From positions 30,831,275-30,895,274 of the forward strand of contig NC_052664.1 of NCBI RefSeq assembly GCF_016802725.1: DNA of 64,000 nt, given 5' to 3'. The position numbers and the translations under genes were made by a program. Shown one piece after another: positions 22,801-33,146 of this stretch. Each line of letters opens with the position of its first letter. The stretch's first letter is position 1. The notes under the pieces are model-generated. The model searched no databases and was not told where the DNA came from. It saw only the letters and a program-made list of their open reading frames with translations. This DNA comes from Solenopsis invicta. Taxonomy: Eukaryota > Arthropoda > Insecta > Hymenoptera > Formicidae.

Positions 22801-23713
22801 TAGGAGATTTCTAAGACAAAAAAATACCGGCCTCCTGTATATATTTTTGGAATATTTTGTAATTATCATTATTACGTTTAATTAATATAATTTTTCAAAA
22901 TGCTCATTTTTAATGATAATATAAAAAAGTGTTTTTATATAAGGAACTATATTCAAACACTGCTGCTAGAATCAAAATTAATTCTTTAAATTCAATACTT
23001 CAAAATTAATTTTGCTGATTTCTAAATCTGAAGAAAAGATAAAAGTCAGAGAAACAATCAAATAATATAATAAATATGTGCAATAGTTTCTGAAGAGCCA
23101 TGAGCTTTTCAAAGATATCAGATTCAAAGATCAAATGCAACGTTTCTTCTTCAATTTCTTCAAGCTTACCTATTGATACCGTCGATGCATCTAGCTCCAT
23201 TTCGGCAGGGGTTGCTGTAGCACTCGTTGACGTTGACTTCGCAATTCTCGCCAGACGTTCCTGGTCGGCAGATGCATATGTAACCATCGATACGGTCCTC
23301 GCATCTACCACCAAATTGGCACGGATTGCTCTCGCACTCGTCGATCTGCGTCTGGCACAGCTTGCCGGTGAAGCCGGGGGAGCAATTGCAAGTGAAGCTG
23401 TTCTCGCCGTCGATGCAGGTACCGCTACGACACGGATTCGAGGCGCAGTCGTTGATGTTGGTCTCACAGGAGTCGCCGGTAAAGCCGGCCGGGCATTCGC
23501 ATGTGTACCTTGCAATTCCGTCTTGGCAAGTGCCACCGTTCTTGCACGGTGACGAGATGCAGTCGTCGATGTTGATCTGGCAGTGGGTGCCGGTGAAACC
23601 CTCGGCACAGGTACATTTGAAGGCGTTGATAAGATCGCTGCAGGTGCCACCGTTCATGCACGGCCTCAGCGCGCACTCGTCTATGTCAATTTCGCATTGA
23701 GTTCCAGTGAAGC
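15786..23713 (-). CDS. Notch: Notch receptor, 3' part (EGF 12 tail to C-terminus), 5' end beyond the window
   Basis: Single-pass receptor for Delta/Serrate. After ligand-induced cleavage its intracellular domain enters the nucleus and activates targets with Su(H) and Mastermind. Six exons (23713-23170, 22659-22129, 21613-21381, 21177-19362, 19064-17293, 16894-15786) join with consistent phases and GT-AG introns into about 2,000 residues ending GSEAIYI. Order: tail of EGF 12, EGF 13-36, three LNR modules, heterodimerisation region, transmembrane segment, RAM, ankyrin repeats, nuclear-localisation-like basic clusters, glutamine-rich opa tract, PPPYED (PPxY) and WSSSSPHSNSDWSD tail. Repeat numbering comes from counting back from the last EGF, taken as 36 as in Drosophila. 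The first exon enters at phase 1 and needs an upstream exon encoding the signal peptide, EGF 1-11 and most of EGF 12, which is not in this window. No frameshift or in-frame stop was seen. Confidence 0.98.
16026..16196 (-). repeat. Notch: opa (CAG/CAA) repeat encoding the Notch polyglutamine tract
   Basis: 171 bases (57 codons) of mixed CAG and CAA on the minus strand, encoding glutamine broken by single Met, Thr, Ile, Pro and Ser residues (for example QMQQTQQQIQ and QPQPQQSTQ). The CAA interruptions should damp slippage. Reading the repeat in other frames produces the poly-Leu, poly-Ala and poly-Ser chance frames on both strands. Confidence 0.95.
17293..19064 (-). CDS. Notch: Notch exon: third LNR, HD, transmembrane segment, RAM and ankyrin repeats
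   Basis: 1,772 bases. It starts in LNR-C (YDAYCKKHYANGHCDYGCNN), continues through the heterodimerisation domain (VEGVISIVVRMEVDTFRANL; the loop carries PSNKRG, a dibasic site but not a full furin RxxR), and reaches the membrane span FIGVVIVVLGGLLVGVLVT at about 18472-18531. The stop-transfer QRKR and the RAM motif GVTWFPEGF follow. Basic clusters (RRRSRRRG, PSKRMR) are candidate nuclear localisation signals. Six to seven ankyrin repeats, from DVNARGPCGMTPLMVSAVRG to RLPRDVASERLHHDIVRLL, are very close to Drosophila. It ends VTVIPNGPLM plus one base of the next codon (phase 1). Confidence 0.98.
19362..21177 (-). CDS. Notch: Notch exon: EGF 24-36 and first two LNR modules
   Basis: 1,816 bases, phase 2 at both junctions. 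It completes EGF 24 (FPCQNGGTCLDGIGDYTC), runs through EGF 36 (NECDRHPCQQNAPCINK), then LNR-A (CSTKIRNERCDEECNRPACE) and LNR-B (CWKVFMNGVCDEDCNNPQCL). Six-cysteine spacing is kept in the repeats. Many have the calcium-binding D/N-x-D-E/D opening and a C-x4-(S/T)-C O-fucose context such as CQNGGTC. One repeat (EGF 29, opening VEMVSCKDAAIRKG) has the long first loop also seen in Drosophila. Confidence 0.98.
21381..21613 (-). CDS. Notch: Notch exon: EGF 22 (part) to start of EGF 24
   Basis: 233 bases. It joins after AA of a split Lys codon (SPNK/CLHGAKCSPSSNF) and ends with the first base of the split Phe codon in EGF 24 (DDCAS/FPC). It codes for most of EGF 22, all of EGF 23 (ECVMTSPCRNGATC) and the start of EGF 24. 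The joined text matches the Drosophila order with no missing residue. Confidence 0.97.
22129..22659 (-). CDS. Notch: Notch exon: EGF 17 (part) to EGF 22 (start)
   Basis: 531 bases after a TCATCTTTCAG acceptor. It completes EGF 17 (YSCECEPGFTGQHCE) and covers EGF 18-21 (from NECASNPCANGGRC to VCELPHTGRNCE). It ends in the opening of EGF 22 at a GTACGA donor, a weaker match than the GTAAG/GTGAG donors elsewhere in the gene. EGF 18 has the atypical loop CPRGYYDARC also found in Drosophila. Confidence 0.97.
23170..23713 (-). CDS. Notch: Notch exon: tail of EGF 12 to EGF 17 (part)
   Basis: 544 bases after a TTCTTTCTAG acceptor, entered at phase 1 (last two bases of a split Gly codon). The first residues GFTGTQCEIDIDEC are the end of EGF 12 and opening of EGF 13. 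EGF 13-16 are complete and EGF 17 runs to CIDGIN before the GTAAGC donor. EGF 15 has a shortened second loop (CRSGTCIDG), as in Drosophila. The upstream splice partner is not in the window. Confidence 0.97.
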
Positions 23714-24425
23714 CTAGAAAGAAGAGCAATATCGCCAATATAGTATGTAAAAAGAAACAACATAAGAAAACATACGTAACATGTTTCAAAATATTATTTG
23801 ACGAAAACAACACTATAGGCAAATCCATAGCATTCATCATTATATGAAAATTACATTTTGGTAAAGTGCATAAATATTTCTTATAATTTTATATATTTGA
23901 TATTAAAATTACTCTACCAAGGTCAGGTATAACCAGGTAAATATATTCATAGATAGTCTTCATAGGCAACGTTCGAAGAAACGATCAGAATAGATAAAGT
24001 CATCGCTGCCATAACTGACGTAATTAACGATAATTAATCAGCTATATCGATGGATGAGGGCAGAATACATGATCGAGACACGGATCGAGGGAATAATTGC
24101 ACACTCGATCGATCAACCGGATGCCTTTTTCCAGCGCTTTTCTTGCCGTGCGAGTGACTCTTGACGGGCAATAATCGCATCAATTATCAGGAGTAATTAG
24201 GGGATGGCAAATGGCAATAATTCCAAGGAACAAGATCGACCCAGCGGCGAACGGCTCTCACGCATCATCTTCCGCAAAGAACATCGCGGATCGGCTGTCA
24301 GCGCACGATTATCGTCATTGAATAAACGCCGATTACGATGTGGCTCAATTAGGAGGAATTTAAAAAATGCGTGTAATCTGGCTCGAATTATCGATAAAAA
24401 TATAGCGTCACTGGCATTATTAACA

Positions 24426-24591
24426 CACTGAAAAAAAAGAAAACTTTGTTAAAAAACTAAAATATGATGTTCAATACAATCAACTATCAACCATTCACAT
24501 TTTTTCATCAAGAATTATTAAGCCAACTCAATATTTAGTTGCACAAATTGGATTAAATATTTTAAATTTGTCAACAAATTTTTTTTCAGTG
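24426..24591. mobile_element. 166-bp MITE-like element with CACTGAAAAAA inverted ends
   Basis: Starts CACTGAAAAAAAAGAAAAC and ends with TTTTTTTTCAGTG, an inverted repeat. CA flanks both sides, so a 2-bp duplication is possible. The interior is AT-rich and non-coding. The ends resemble the elements at 28475 and 32897. Confidence 0.55.
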
Positions 24592-27500
24592 CATTAATAT
24601 AAATAATTTAATCATAAATCAAATTGATTAAATCAATAGTCACTTTTAGCGGTTCTTTGTTATTGAAATTCATTACCGAGCAATATTTCAGTGTCATTTA
24701 GGTATCAAATTTACCGCGCGCGACTATAACTGTACATTTACTTTTCCACTGTGAAAACTGCGAATCCACGTTTTACCGCGCTTCCGCATGGATATTCTTC
24801 GGGATCCTTGCACCAGGTGGTCTTAATGGTTAAGTTTCTTTGCTTTTGTCAACATTGTGAAGCTAATGCGTGTTCATTCATATACAAATTGAGCCGGGTG
24901 AATCGCGCTGTTGCATCGTGTGATGCAGAGTCGCGAAGGAAGAAACAAAGAAGCGAAGAAACGAAGAAGAAAGAGTAGAATGAAGCACGCACGCGACGCA
25001 TTCTCACCACAGGTGGTCTAATTACGTTATATTGGAGAATAATCCTGAAGCGAGGCAGCTGCCATACCAGAATTGTTTTATTGAGATCTTAGTTCTACAG
25101 GTCTCAAACAATTTTAAACCCGCAGCGAGCTAGAAATTTGCTTAATTCAATGTAATGAAGATGCTTCAATCGTATCCCCTCTTCGAAATCAATGATTCAC
25201 ATAAAACAGCACGTGTAACATTTTTTCAATATATTATAAACATTGATATCTATCATTGCAATACCGTACATCCATAGAATATCGTTATATATTTAAAACA
25301 TTGACAAATTCTAATAAAAAAAACTACAGAAAAAAATAAATAATAAATTTTTCATATACGTATATATTAAAAAAAATTCTTTAAATAAAAGAAATTGATA
25401 AATTTAGGGAAAAACAATAATCAATCGTTATAATGAAACATATTCATTATAATTTATAATTTGTGTTATATGAATAAGCTTGAAATTAGGGATGTGCCGA
25501 TCACGGGACCAGAAGTGGCGGTTTTTTAACGTCGCGAACCGATCGATAAGCGGCTTATGCGTTCGATATCGAAGAATGATTTTGCAAAGTCGCGTATAAG
25601 AGACCCGTCGTCACGTCGACGCATCGCGACGCCTCGAAGAGTATTCTTTGATTCTCGTCAACCGGATGACGCGCGAATTTTTATCATATTTACATTCAGA
25701 CAATATTTTTTCTCTTTTCCTTTTGCCCGTTCGCGCAGACAATGATGCAGCTAATTTACTTGTGAATGCACGTACGAAGCGCAGTGGATCCCCGTGGCTT
25801 CCTTTCGAATATTGAAGTTCCCCTCCGACACAATATGAATCACGCGCGGCGATGCATTGTCGCACGAATGTTATATCGCGATTTTTGCAAGTCACTAATA
25901 AATTTTATGCAAAATTGTTTCAATATACACGAAACTGTAAAATAACTTTTACACGTGAGATAATATACAAACTGCTTCAAGAATCAAAGGATCTTCATTC
26001 ACTTTTTAATTTCCAGCAAATTTCAAAATGATATTTTCATCATGAAAATCTTGCTTCCTATCGATCCATTTCACTTTTCCATCGTATCCATATTGGAAAA
26101 ATTGGAAAACTCAATTTTCAACAGCGTCATTTTACCTTATTCATTATTCAACATCAGGCCATTAGAGAAACCGGCTCATCTCAAATGTGCTCGTTTGATC
26201 GATGCTGAAGAGATGCCCCTTCTCGTATTATTTTAAATTTACATACAAATACGCCTGCAAGAACACTTGAATTATTAAACACGTTTCGAGACGGCGGAGC
26301 TTGCCGCAGAAACATTTATCAAGGCTGATTTAATGCGCCATTGTTTCTTAAGAAAAATTTCACACAAATAACCACTTTTAACCACTGAGCAAATTTTATT
26401 TTCTTTATACTGTAGAATAAATTTTAAGATGTTAAATACTTTATACACGGCGGCATATGATTTATATTCAACAAAGATACTATCGCATTTTTTTTTTTTT
26501 TTAATGCTTTTATCATCAGAAACTAAATAATTTTGAGTAATTATAATCAAGTAATATGGAAACATATTCTTATATACACGATTGCAAAGTTCGGTCTGAA
26601 AATCTCTCAAGAAACAATGTACGTCCTATCCTATTCAAAAGAATACAGATGAATGAAGGGTTGTCAACGCGAAGCGAACGGATACAAGCAGGCCTGAAAA
26701 GCCATAATTAATTTCAAATAAACTGCTTAATTTTCTCGAGGCGACGCTATTATTAACAACTTCCAGAGAGTGCTCCGAAGACATTAATTTACTTAGAGAT
26801 CGCTGAGAGATACAGGTCTCTAGATCCTGGCAAAGGGAAGAGCAGATATTCACTCTCGCGAGAAACGTCTTTTTTTTAGCGCTTCTTCCATATGCATCCC
26901 GTTCGCTGCACGCATCTGGTCCAGTTCGGGAGCTGGTATTATCCTTCGTCGGGCGACGTATCCTGCGATAGACGTTGCCGTCCACGCCTCTCTTCTAATG
27001 TCTGTAATGCTCACTTGTCAATCCTTTCCGCGGACCAAATGAATAGCTGCCGATTCATAAATATCGCGTTGCTCGATACGGCAGTGATTCTACGGGCAGA
27101 AACTGGTCGAGAGTTCGCTTTTTGTACTCTCTGACCGAGATACTATTTATTAAGTCTAGACCGCTCGCGAGGTCCATCGTGCTCGCATCTGCTCCCAAAA
27201 ACTTTTTTTGCATTAAACATATATAATTTCGTAACTTTTCATATATATTTTTATACAAAAATATTATTGAAAATTTTGTCTTATTTTATTTCTTCTCTTT
27301 GTATTTTATAAAATTATCAGAGTGCTCAAGAAAAAATACGTGTATTTTATTTGATTTCTAGAAACGTATGCAGATTTTGGATTCAATCGAATTTTCGCGG
27401 TTTTCATCTACAATAATCCACGCAAAGACTTTTCTTAATGAAATTTATCAAATGATGTAAACTTTGATGACTCGGACTAATAAAGATAGCTGTAACCGTT

Positions 27501-28474
27501 CATTCATTCAGAAGCTGATGCGCAGTTGCAGCTCGCACGGTCGAATTGTATCGAATTTAACCCCAGCATCAGCGCAAATCAATTCGTACGGTGCAACAAC
27601 GCACCAGGAACAATTTACTTATCTGTCGGCAGTGGGGGAGGGGAAAGCTTACGTGGGAGAAGCGGCGCGAGATCACGCGTGCCGGAATGATGATGAAGAT
27701 AATGACTCCCGCTGTTCCGTGTATCGAAGATCGCGACTGCAGAATCCGTTCCATTTGCCGTAATTTCGACACGGCGCAGATCCGCACGAATCAATTCCGG
27801 GTTCGGTATCGGCTGAGCTACCTAGCGGTACCGAGATTGTGGAGCAATGCGAATTTTCTCTGCCGAACGCTGAATTCACCAGGGATCGATATGTTTTCGG
27901 CGCGAGACGCGGTGGCACGCGAGTCGAACGTAACAATGTAGATTATTTTTTTATTTCTTTTTTTTTTTGTTAACGATGTGGTCGAGTTAAATCGAGCTGT
28001 TCGTTGAGCGTTTAAAGGTGAATTTTTTTTTCGCGAAGCACCGCGCGAGAGATTGTCGGGATCGATCGAGCGAGTAAAGCGCGAGCAGATAAAGCGAAAT
28101 AATACAACGTGATTACGGAGCGAGAAACGGTACCGGCGAAGACAAGGAAGCTCGCATCGCACCGTAATTCTCCCGATCCCGCATCGAGGCAGAACTCGGT
28201 GTATAATAAAGAAGCGGCATCGTCCATTTCGTTTGATCTCCGCGAGGGATACGGCGACTCTCTCGACGAGCCGCTACGCTAGCTTGCAACATTGTCTATT
28301 GGAGCGCGCGCTGGAGAGATTATAATCGATCCAATCAATCTGTAATAAGCAATTTACGCGTACACGGGCGTCGATTGTTCGCACTTTATTTCGTACAAGT
28401 TGTACTCTCTTTCATTGGAGGCGACAACAAAAATGTTACGCTCGACATTATCGTGCGACGATGATCGAATTTTA

Positions 28475-28630
28475 CACTGAAAGAACGATTTTGTTAAAAA
28501 TATAGATATGAAAATAATTTGGATCATTGAAATAATTAAATAATTACTAAATCCTTTTTTCAATGCAATGTAATTATTTTCATGTATATTTCAATGTGTA
28601 TTTTCGTTTTTTTTTCCATTTCTTTCAGTG
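28475..28630. mobile_element. 156-bp MITE-like element, CACTGAAAGAA ends, TA flanks
   Basis: Left end CACTGAAAGAACGATTTTG; right end, reversed, CACTGAAAGAAATGGAAAA. TA lies immediately outside each end (28473-28474 and 28631-28632), the duplication of Tc1/mariner-type insertion. The inner arms share GAAAATAATT. No coding capacity. Confidence 0.65.
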
Positions 28631-29452
28631 TACGGTTCTTTACATTTGTTTTTCAATCAAAAATATTTTATAAGAATTTTTTTCAATGTCTTCTTGTAAT
28701 AAGCAATATAGTATCTGACTCCTTAAGTCAATATTTCACCGTTTCATTCCGTTCACCGTTAGTCTATAAGTGTTCAGAAACGGATATTTTAAACTAGAAA
28801 AAAAAATTTTGTGCCTTCAGCAAAAGCTGTTTAGTCGAAGCATTTGTTAACTGCGACCAAATATTTTGTTTTATACAATAAACAAATTTGATTGCTTCAA
28901 TAAAGTACATTTAAATAAATAAAAAAATTGTTTAAGTTAACTAAACAGTTTTGTTCGGTACATTTTAACCAAATTATTTGTTGTTACAACAAAATATTTT
29001 TCATAGTGTATAATTTAGTAAAATTAATATAAAATACGTAATTAGTATTACATTAAATCTAGAAATCTATATTAAATTCCAATTCAGCTTTGACAAAAAA
29101 AAAAGAAAAAGAGAATTAAAATTGATAAAAATTTTAATCTCGCGGTTTAGTCTTAAATGGTATACATAATCACAACTGATCTCATGACACTAGCTGCGTT
29201 TTGCTTGGCGCAGAAAAAACGAAAAAAATCCTTTCTACATAGCAACGTTCTACATAACAACGTTCATAGAACGTTCTACACGACAATTTAAGTCCTGATT
29301 CCAATCCTTGACTCCAAAGTGTACAAGTCTACAGCGCACGAGTTTACTTGGTAATCATCGACGCCCGCTAATGAACAGTTAATCCGGCCCATCGCTTGCA
29401 CGCGAGACAGAGAAGCACTAGAAGTGTATGTACGCCACGGGGATCGCAGGCT

Positions 29453-29455
<3 letters not shown>

Positions 29456-29489
<34 letters not shown>

Positions 29490-29515
29490 AGAAAGGAGAG
29501 AGAGAAAGCAAAGAG
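29456..29515. repeat. (GA)n / (GAAA)n microsatellite
   Basis: GAAA units pass into pure GA, then a second broken GA run. Creates Lys/Glu/Arg-rich chance frames. Confidence 0.9.
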
Positions 29516-29768
29516 AAACCGATCTCCGCCTGTAACAGCTCGAACGCGCCGTCGGTGGTGTTGCGCACTCCCACGTTTGGCCAGGCGTGTTCGGATAATT
29601 GTAATCTATTGCCTCGCCGCGGTGTTCTCGTAGCGAGGCCTACGCGCATTGATAAACTATGCGAAACCCAACCGCGGCGCGCAACTCGCGCTCACCGAGC
29701 TGCGCTTCTCTCCTTCCCTCGTTCTTCCCCTGCCGCATCGCTTCTGCCTCTCACTCGGTCGTGTTGCA

Positions 29769-29770
<2 letters not shown>

Positions 29771-29812
<42 letters not shown>
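29771..29812. repeat. (TC)21 microsatellite
   Basis: Pure TC dinucleotides for 42 bases. Together with the GA run 300 bases to the left it forms an inverted simple-repeat pair on one strand. Confidence 0.95.
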
Positions 29813-29814
<2 letters not shown>

Positions 29815-30164
29815 CTTCGATACAGTGCAGATGCACGCCCAGTAAACGCGTGCGCGCATGGACCGCGCAGCAGCGTACGGATGCTGCGCTCGGAAACGTA
29901 TGTACGAGTATCGGAGCGAGGGTATACATCGACAGAGCAGTTACATACAACGCATAGAAGCACCGCTCGTTTAAATTAGAAAAGCGATATCTCGTTATGT
30001 ACAGAGTCGTTCTCCACGTTGTACCTCGCGCGAGGGAAAAGCGTTTAGCGTGCAACAAGAGCGGTGGATCGAAACATTATTCGTGTAATAAATTTGCGCA
30101 CAAATTCATTTTCTTAAATTGGAGCAAAGTAAATATGTTACATAAAAGCGTTCTTTAATTCGGC

Positions 30165-30300
30165 ATTGGGATTTTGACTATAGGCGCATCAATAAGAATT
30201 TTCCACATCTATGTTCATATTACACTCTCAAATATGAGTGTGTAGTATGAACATAGACATGGAATATCCTTATTGAGGCGGCCGTAGTTAAAATCCCAAT
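30165..30300. mobile_element. 136-bp near-perfect hairpin element
   Basis: Left arm begins ATTGGGATTTTGACTA and the right end is TAGTTAAAATCCCAAT. The arms pair for about 65 bases each with roughly ten mismatches around a tiny loop near AAATATGAG. CA before the left TTGGG and TA after the right CCCAA could be a decayed TA duplication. MITE is the likely reading; transcribed, it would fold like a long pre-miRNA stem. Confidence 0.65.
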
Positions 30301-32896
30301 ACATTTAACACACACATACACACACACTTTAACAAAAAAGTTATGCACAGGTCTAAAATTGTCTTTAAACTATTATAACTTTGTGAAAAAAAATCATGAA
30401 CAACAATCGTGAACAACAATCTTCCTGGGGTCATTTTAAAGAGCAAGGTTTCTACTTTCATCTGCTTAAGCTGATATTCTTAAGATGCTTTTAAATTCAA
30501 GAAGATCTAGACCTGCGCATAACTTTTTTTTTATCAGAAACTCGCGTATCGCAAGTTCATTCCTTTAATATTATTATTTTACGTTATTTTTGAGTTTTAT
30601 TTGGATCACGACATCATCTTTGACCGCTGGGCATCGTTTAATCACTAGCTTGACATGACAGCATCATTTTCTCAATAACCTTTTCGTCCCCACCTGCAAA
30701 ACCTGCGTATTATTATTGCCGCGAATGACCCGAAGGAACGTGTATCTCGCAAGCGAGAGGACGTAAATTTAAACTCATTCTCTACGCTGCCAAGATTCGT
30801 GAGAGGATACGCAGCAGTTTCCGTAAGTGGTCCCTTCATGTGAGATCCACTCCTGGCCCGCGGCGGAAACCAACGCGCCGATATAACTGCCGAGGGAAGT
30901 TTGAGGAGAATCCTGTTCCTCGGACTTTTACGGCGAGCACGTTCTACCTAGAGTAGGTACCATAACTCTTTGCGTGATACATCGTGCGTGTCATTTACTA
31001 CTTCGCCAAATATCCTAGTCGTTTCCATTCGATATTTGACGAACGCGACATTTCTACAAAAAAAAAAAATACCATACATTTCTCATCTTAATTAAACAAT
31101 TGCAACGATTAAAGAATGAAAAAACTATTAGTAGTTTGATTCATATAAAAAATTATTAAAAACCGCGAGAATCACGAGATTTTATTAAAGAGTGAGAGTT
31201 CAATATCCAGTAAATTTTCTAAAGTTATCTTCCATTATGATATGCAAACGATTCACCGAAAAGTTACTAAGGGCACGTTTTAAATTTTAATGAACTTAAT
31301 AACAAAAAATTGCAATGTTCCAAACGACATGGCGATGCGGTCGCGAATTACTTTGAGCATTCTACGCAGTCTTCACTAAAGCAGATCGAATCTTGTATTA
31401 CAATTGCCCGGTGAAAAGAGAGAAAAGGCTCATTTACACGATTAGTTGCAATTGGTCGTAGGAAATATCTGTTTGTACCGCTTTAGTTTAGGAATAAATG
31501 GCCATTATTTCAAACAGACCTATCTATTTCATTCGACATCTCAACCTTTTCTATTACGCATCTTTCTGTAAAGTATTTGTACAAAAACTGCTATTTTTTT
31601 TTCCAGAAACGCATCACATATATTTTTATTATAATTTGCTATAAAAATATTAATAAACAAAAATTTATCATTTTATTGACATAAAACTTGATGTTAAAAA
31701 ATTTATCATTTTTATTGATATAAAATATTGATATCAAACTTTTTTATTTGTTTTCAATATATTTTATTTATTTCTTTTCGGGATTCTGCTTTTATCACAT
31801 TCTGCAATTTAATCTTTCCTTTGTAGGCGCATCAGCTTGCTTTTCGTCCGTTTTCTGCGTATTCAAGAGCCAAGCGCCTCTGTAGTAAATTCCTAAGAAA
31901 ATTTAATAGGATTATGTATCTCGTTTGCTGTCCGCAAAGGCGGCAATTTGTCTTCAAATCCTGATTACTAATAATAAAACGCAGATTACGTTTACGTGTC
32001 TATCAGCGGTATCAGTAACGATAGAGACTTTGAGTTATCGCGAGGCACGAATGATCGCGGGTCGAGGGTCAATCACGGTCAAACCTGCGAGAAGGAAAGG
32101 CGAAGGTGAGACATCGAGCACCTGCAAGCACTCGGTAGATTTTCGCGATTAACGGTCGCGGGTGCACTCGAGAGGAGGAACAGGAGGAGGAGGTCTGACT
32201 GCTACCTGAGTAAGCAACATTCACAACATTGCCCTTCCTCGTTCTTGCCATTGGCTCGTCTTATTTGCCGCTATCTCTGTCGCTCTCACTCTGATTCTCG
32301 CCCTCATGATGACGTTAATGCCCGACGACATAATGACGAGTCGCACAGGCTAAGAAGTCGAATTGCTTGCGGTGGTAGCGGCAGCGGACTGCGTTATTTA
32401 CCGAATCGAATGAAAAAGAGGACCCATCAGGCCTCTCATCAAGGAAATGAGGGGACATCGCAAGATCGAAGTTCCTCCTTCTGCTTGAAGCCGCCTCCTC
32501 GTTCCCTTCCTCCCTCCTCGCCCCCATCGCTCACCACCGTCGCCTCATCTTTATCCAGGTTGCTTGTGGAAGACTGCGGAGCCTCTCGTTGAAGAAGACA
32601 AAAAAAAAGTTGCCGTATGGTGCGGCGTAATGCACCAAATAAATATCGGATCTTTTACAAATCGTCCGCGCTTAATTGCGCCTCCAAATCGGTCAGTTTA
32701 ATGAGCTCGATAATTACACTATGCCTGAGGGTTTCGCTTTTCACACGCATGCCAAAGTACGTGTCCTCCTTGATGCAGGATGCTATCAAGTTTAAACGCC
32801 GATGTATTATGTATGCGCAAGCAAATGCGAACAGTGTTGCGCAAAAATGAGTTTACCTTACGCGTAAATTGAGTTTAAAAATACATTGCTCATCTA

Positions 32897-33146
32897 CACG
32901 GAAAGAACGGTTTTGCTAAAGTATCTAAAAATTTAGTTGAATACAAATCTGAAAATAATTTTATTAGGCCATCAAAATAATTATGTTAGACTCACAAACT
33001 GAATTGCTAGATGTCAAAATTTTTTGCAATACATTACTCATATCATGCTTAAACATCCGTCGCAATTATTTTGATGGTCCAATAAAATTATTTTCAGATT
33101 TGTATCCAGGTAAATATTTAGATATCTCAACAAAATCGTTTTCGCG
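32897..33146. mobile_element. 250-bp MITE-like element with long inverted arms and TA flanks
   Basis: Left arm begins CACGGAAAGAACGGTTTTGC; the right arm ends CAACAAAATCGTTTTCGCG. The arms share ACAAATCTGAAAATAATTTT and CCATCAAAATAATT in inverted orientation, about 80 bases in total. TA lies outside each end (32895-32896 and 33147-33148). Sequence is related to the element at 28475. No transposase. Confidence 0.7.

Noticed and set aside
28800..29020. Suspected further inverted repeat built from AACAAAATATTT-like words
   Set aside because: Matches are short and AT-rich; no consistent arms or target duplication could be drawn.
32245..32592. 115-residue plus-strand frame with Pro/Ser-rich end
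   Set aside because: GC-rich chance frame with a pyrimidine-rich tail; no recognisable domain, start context or splice partner.
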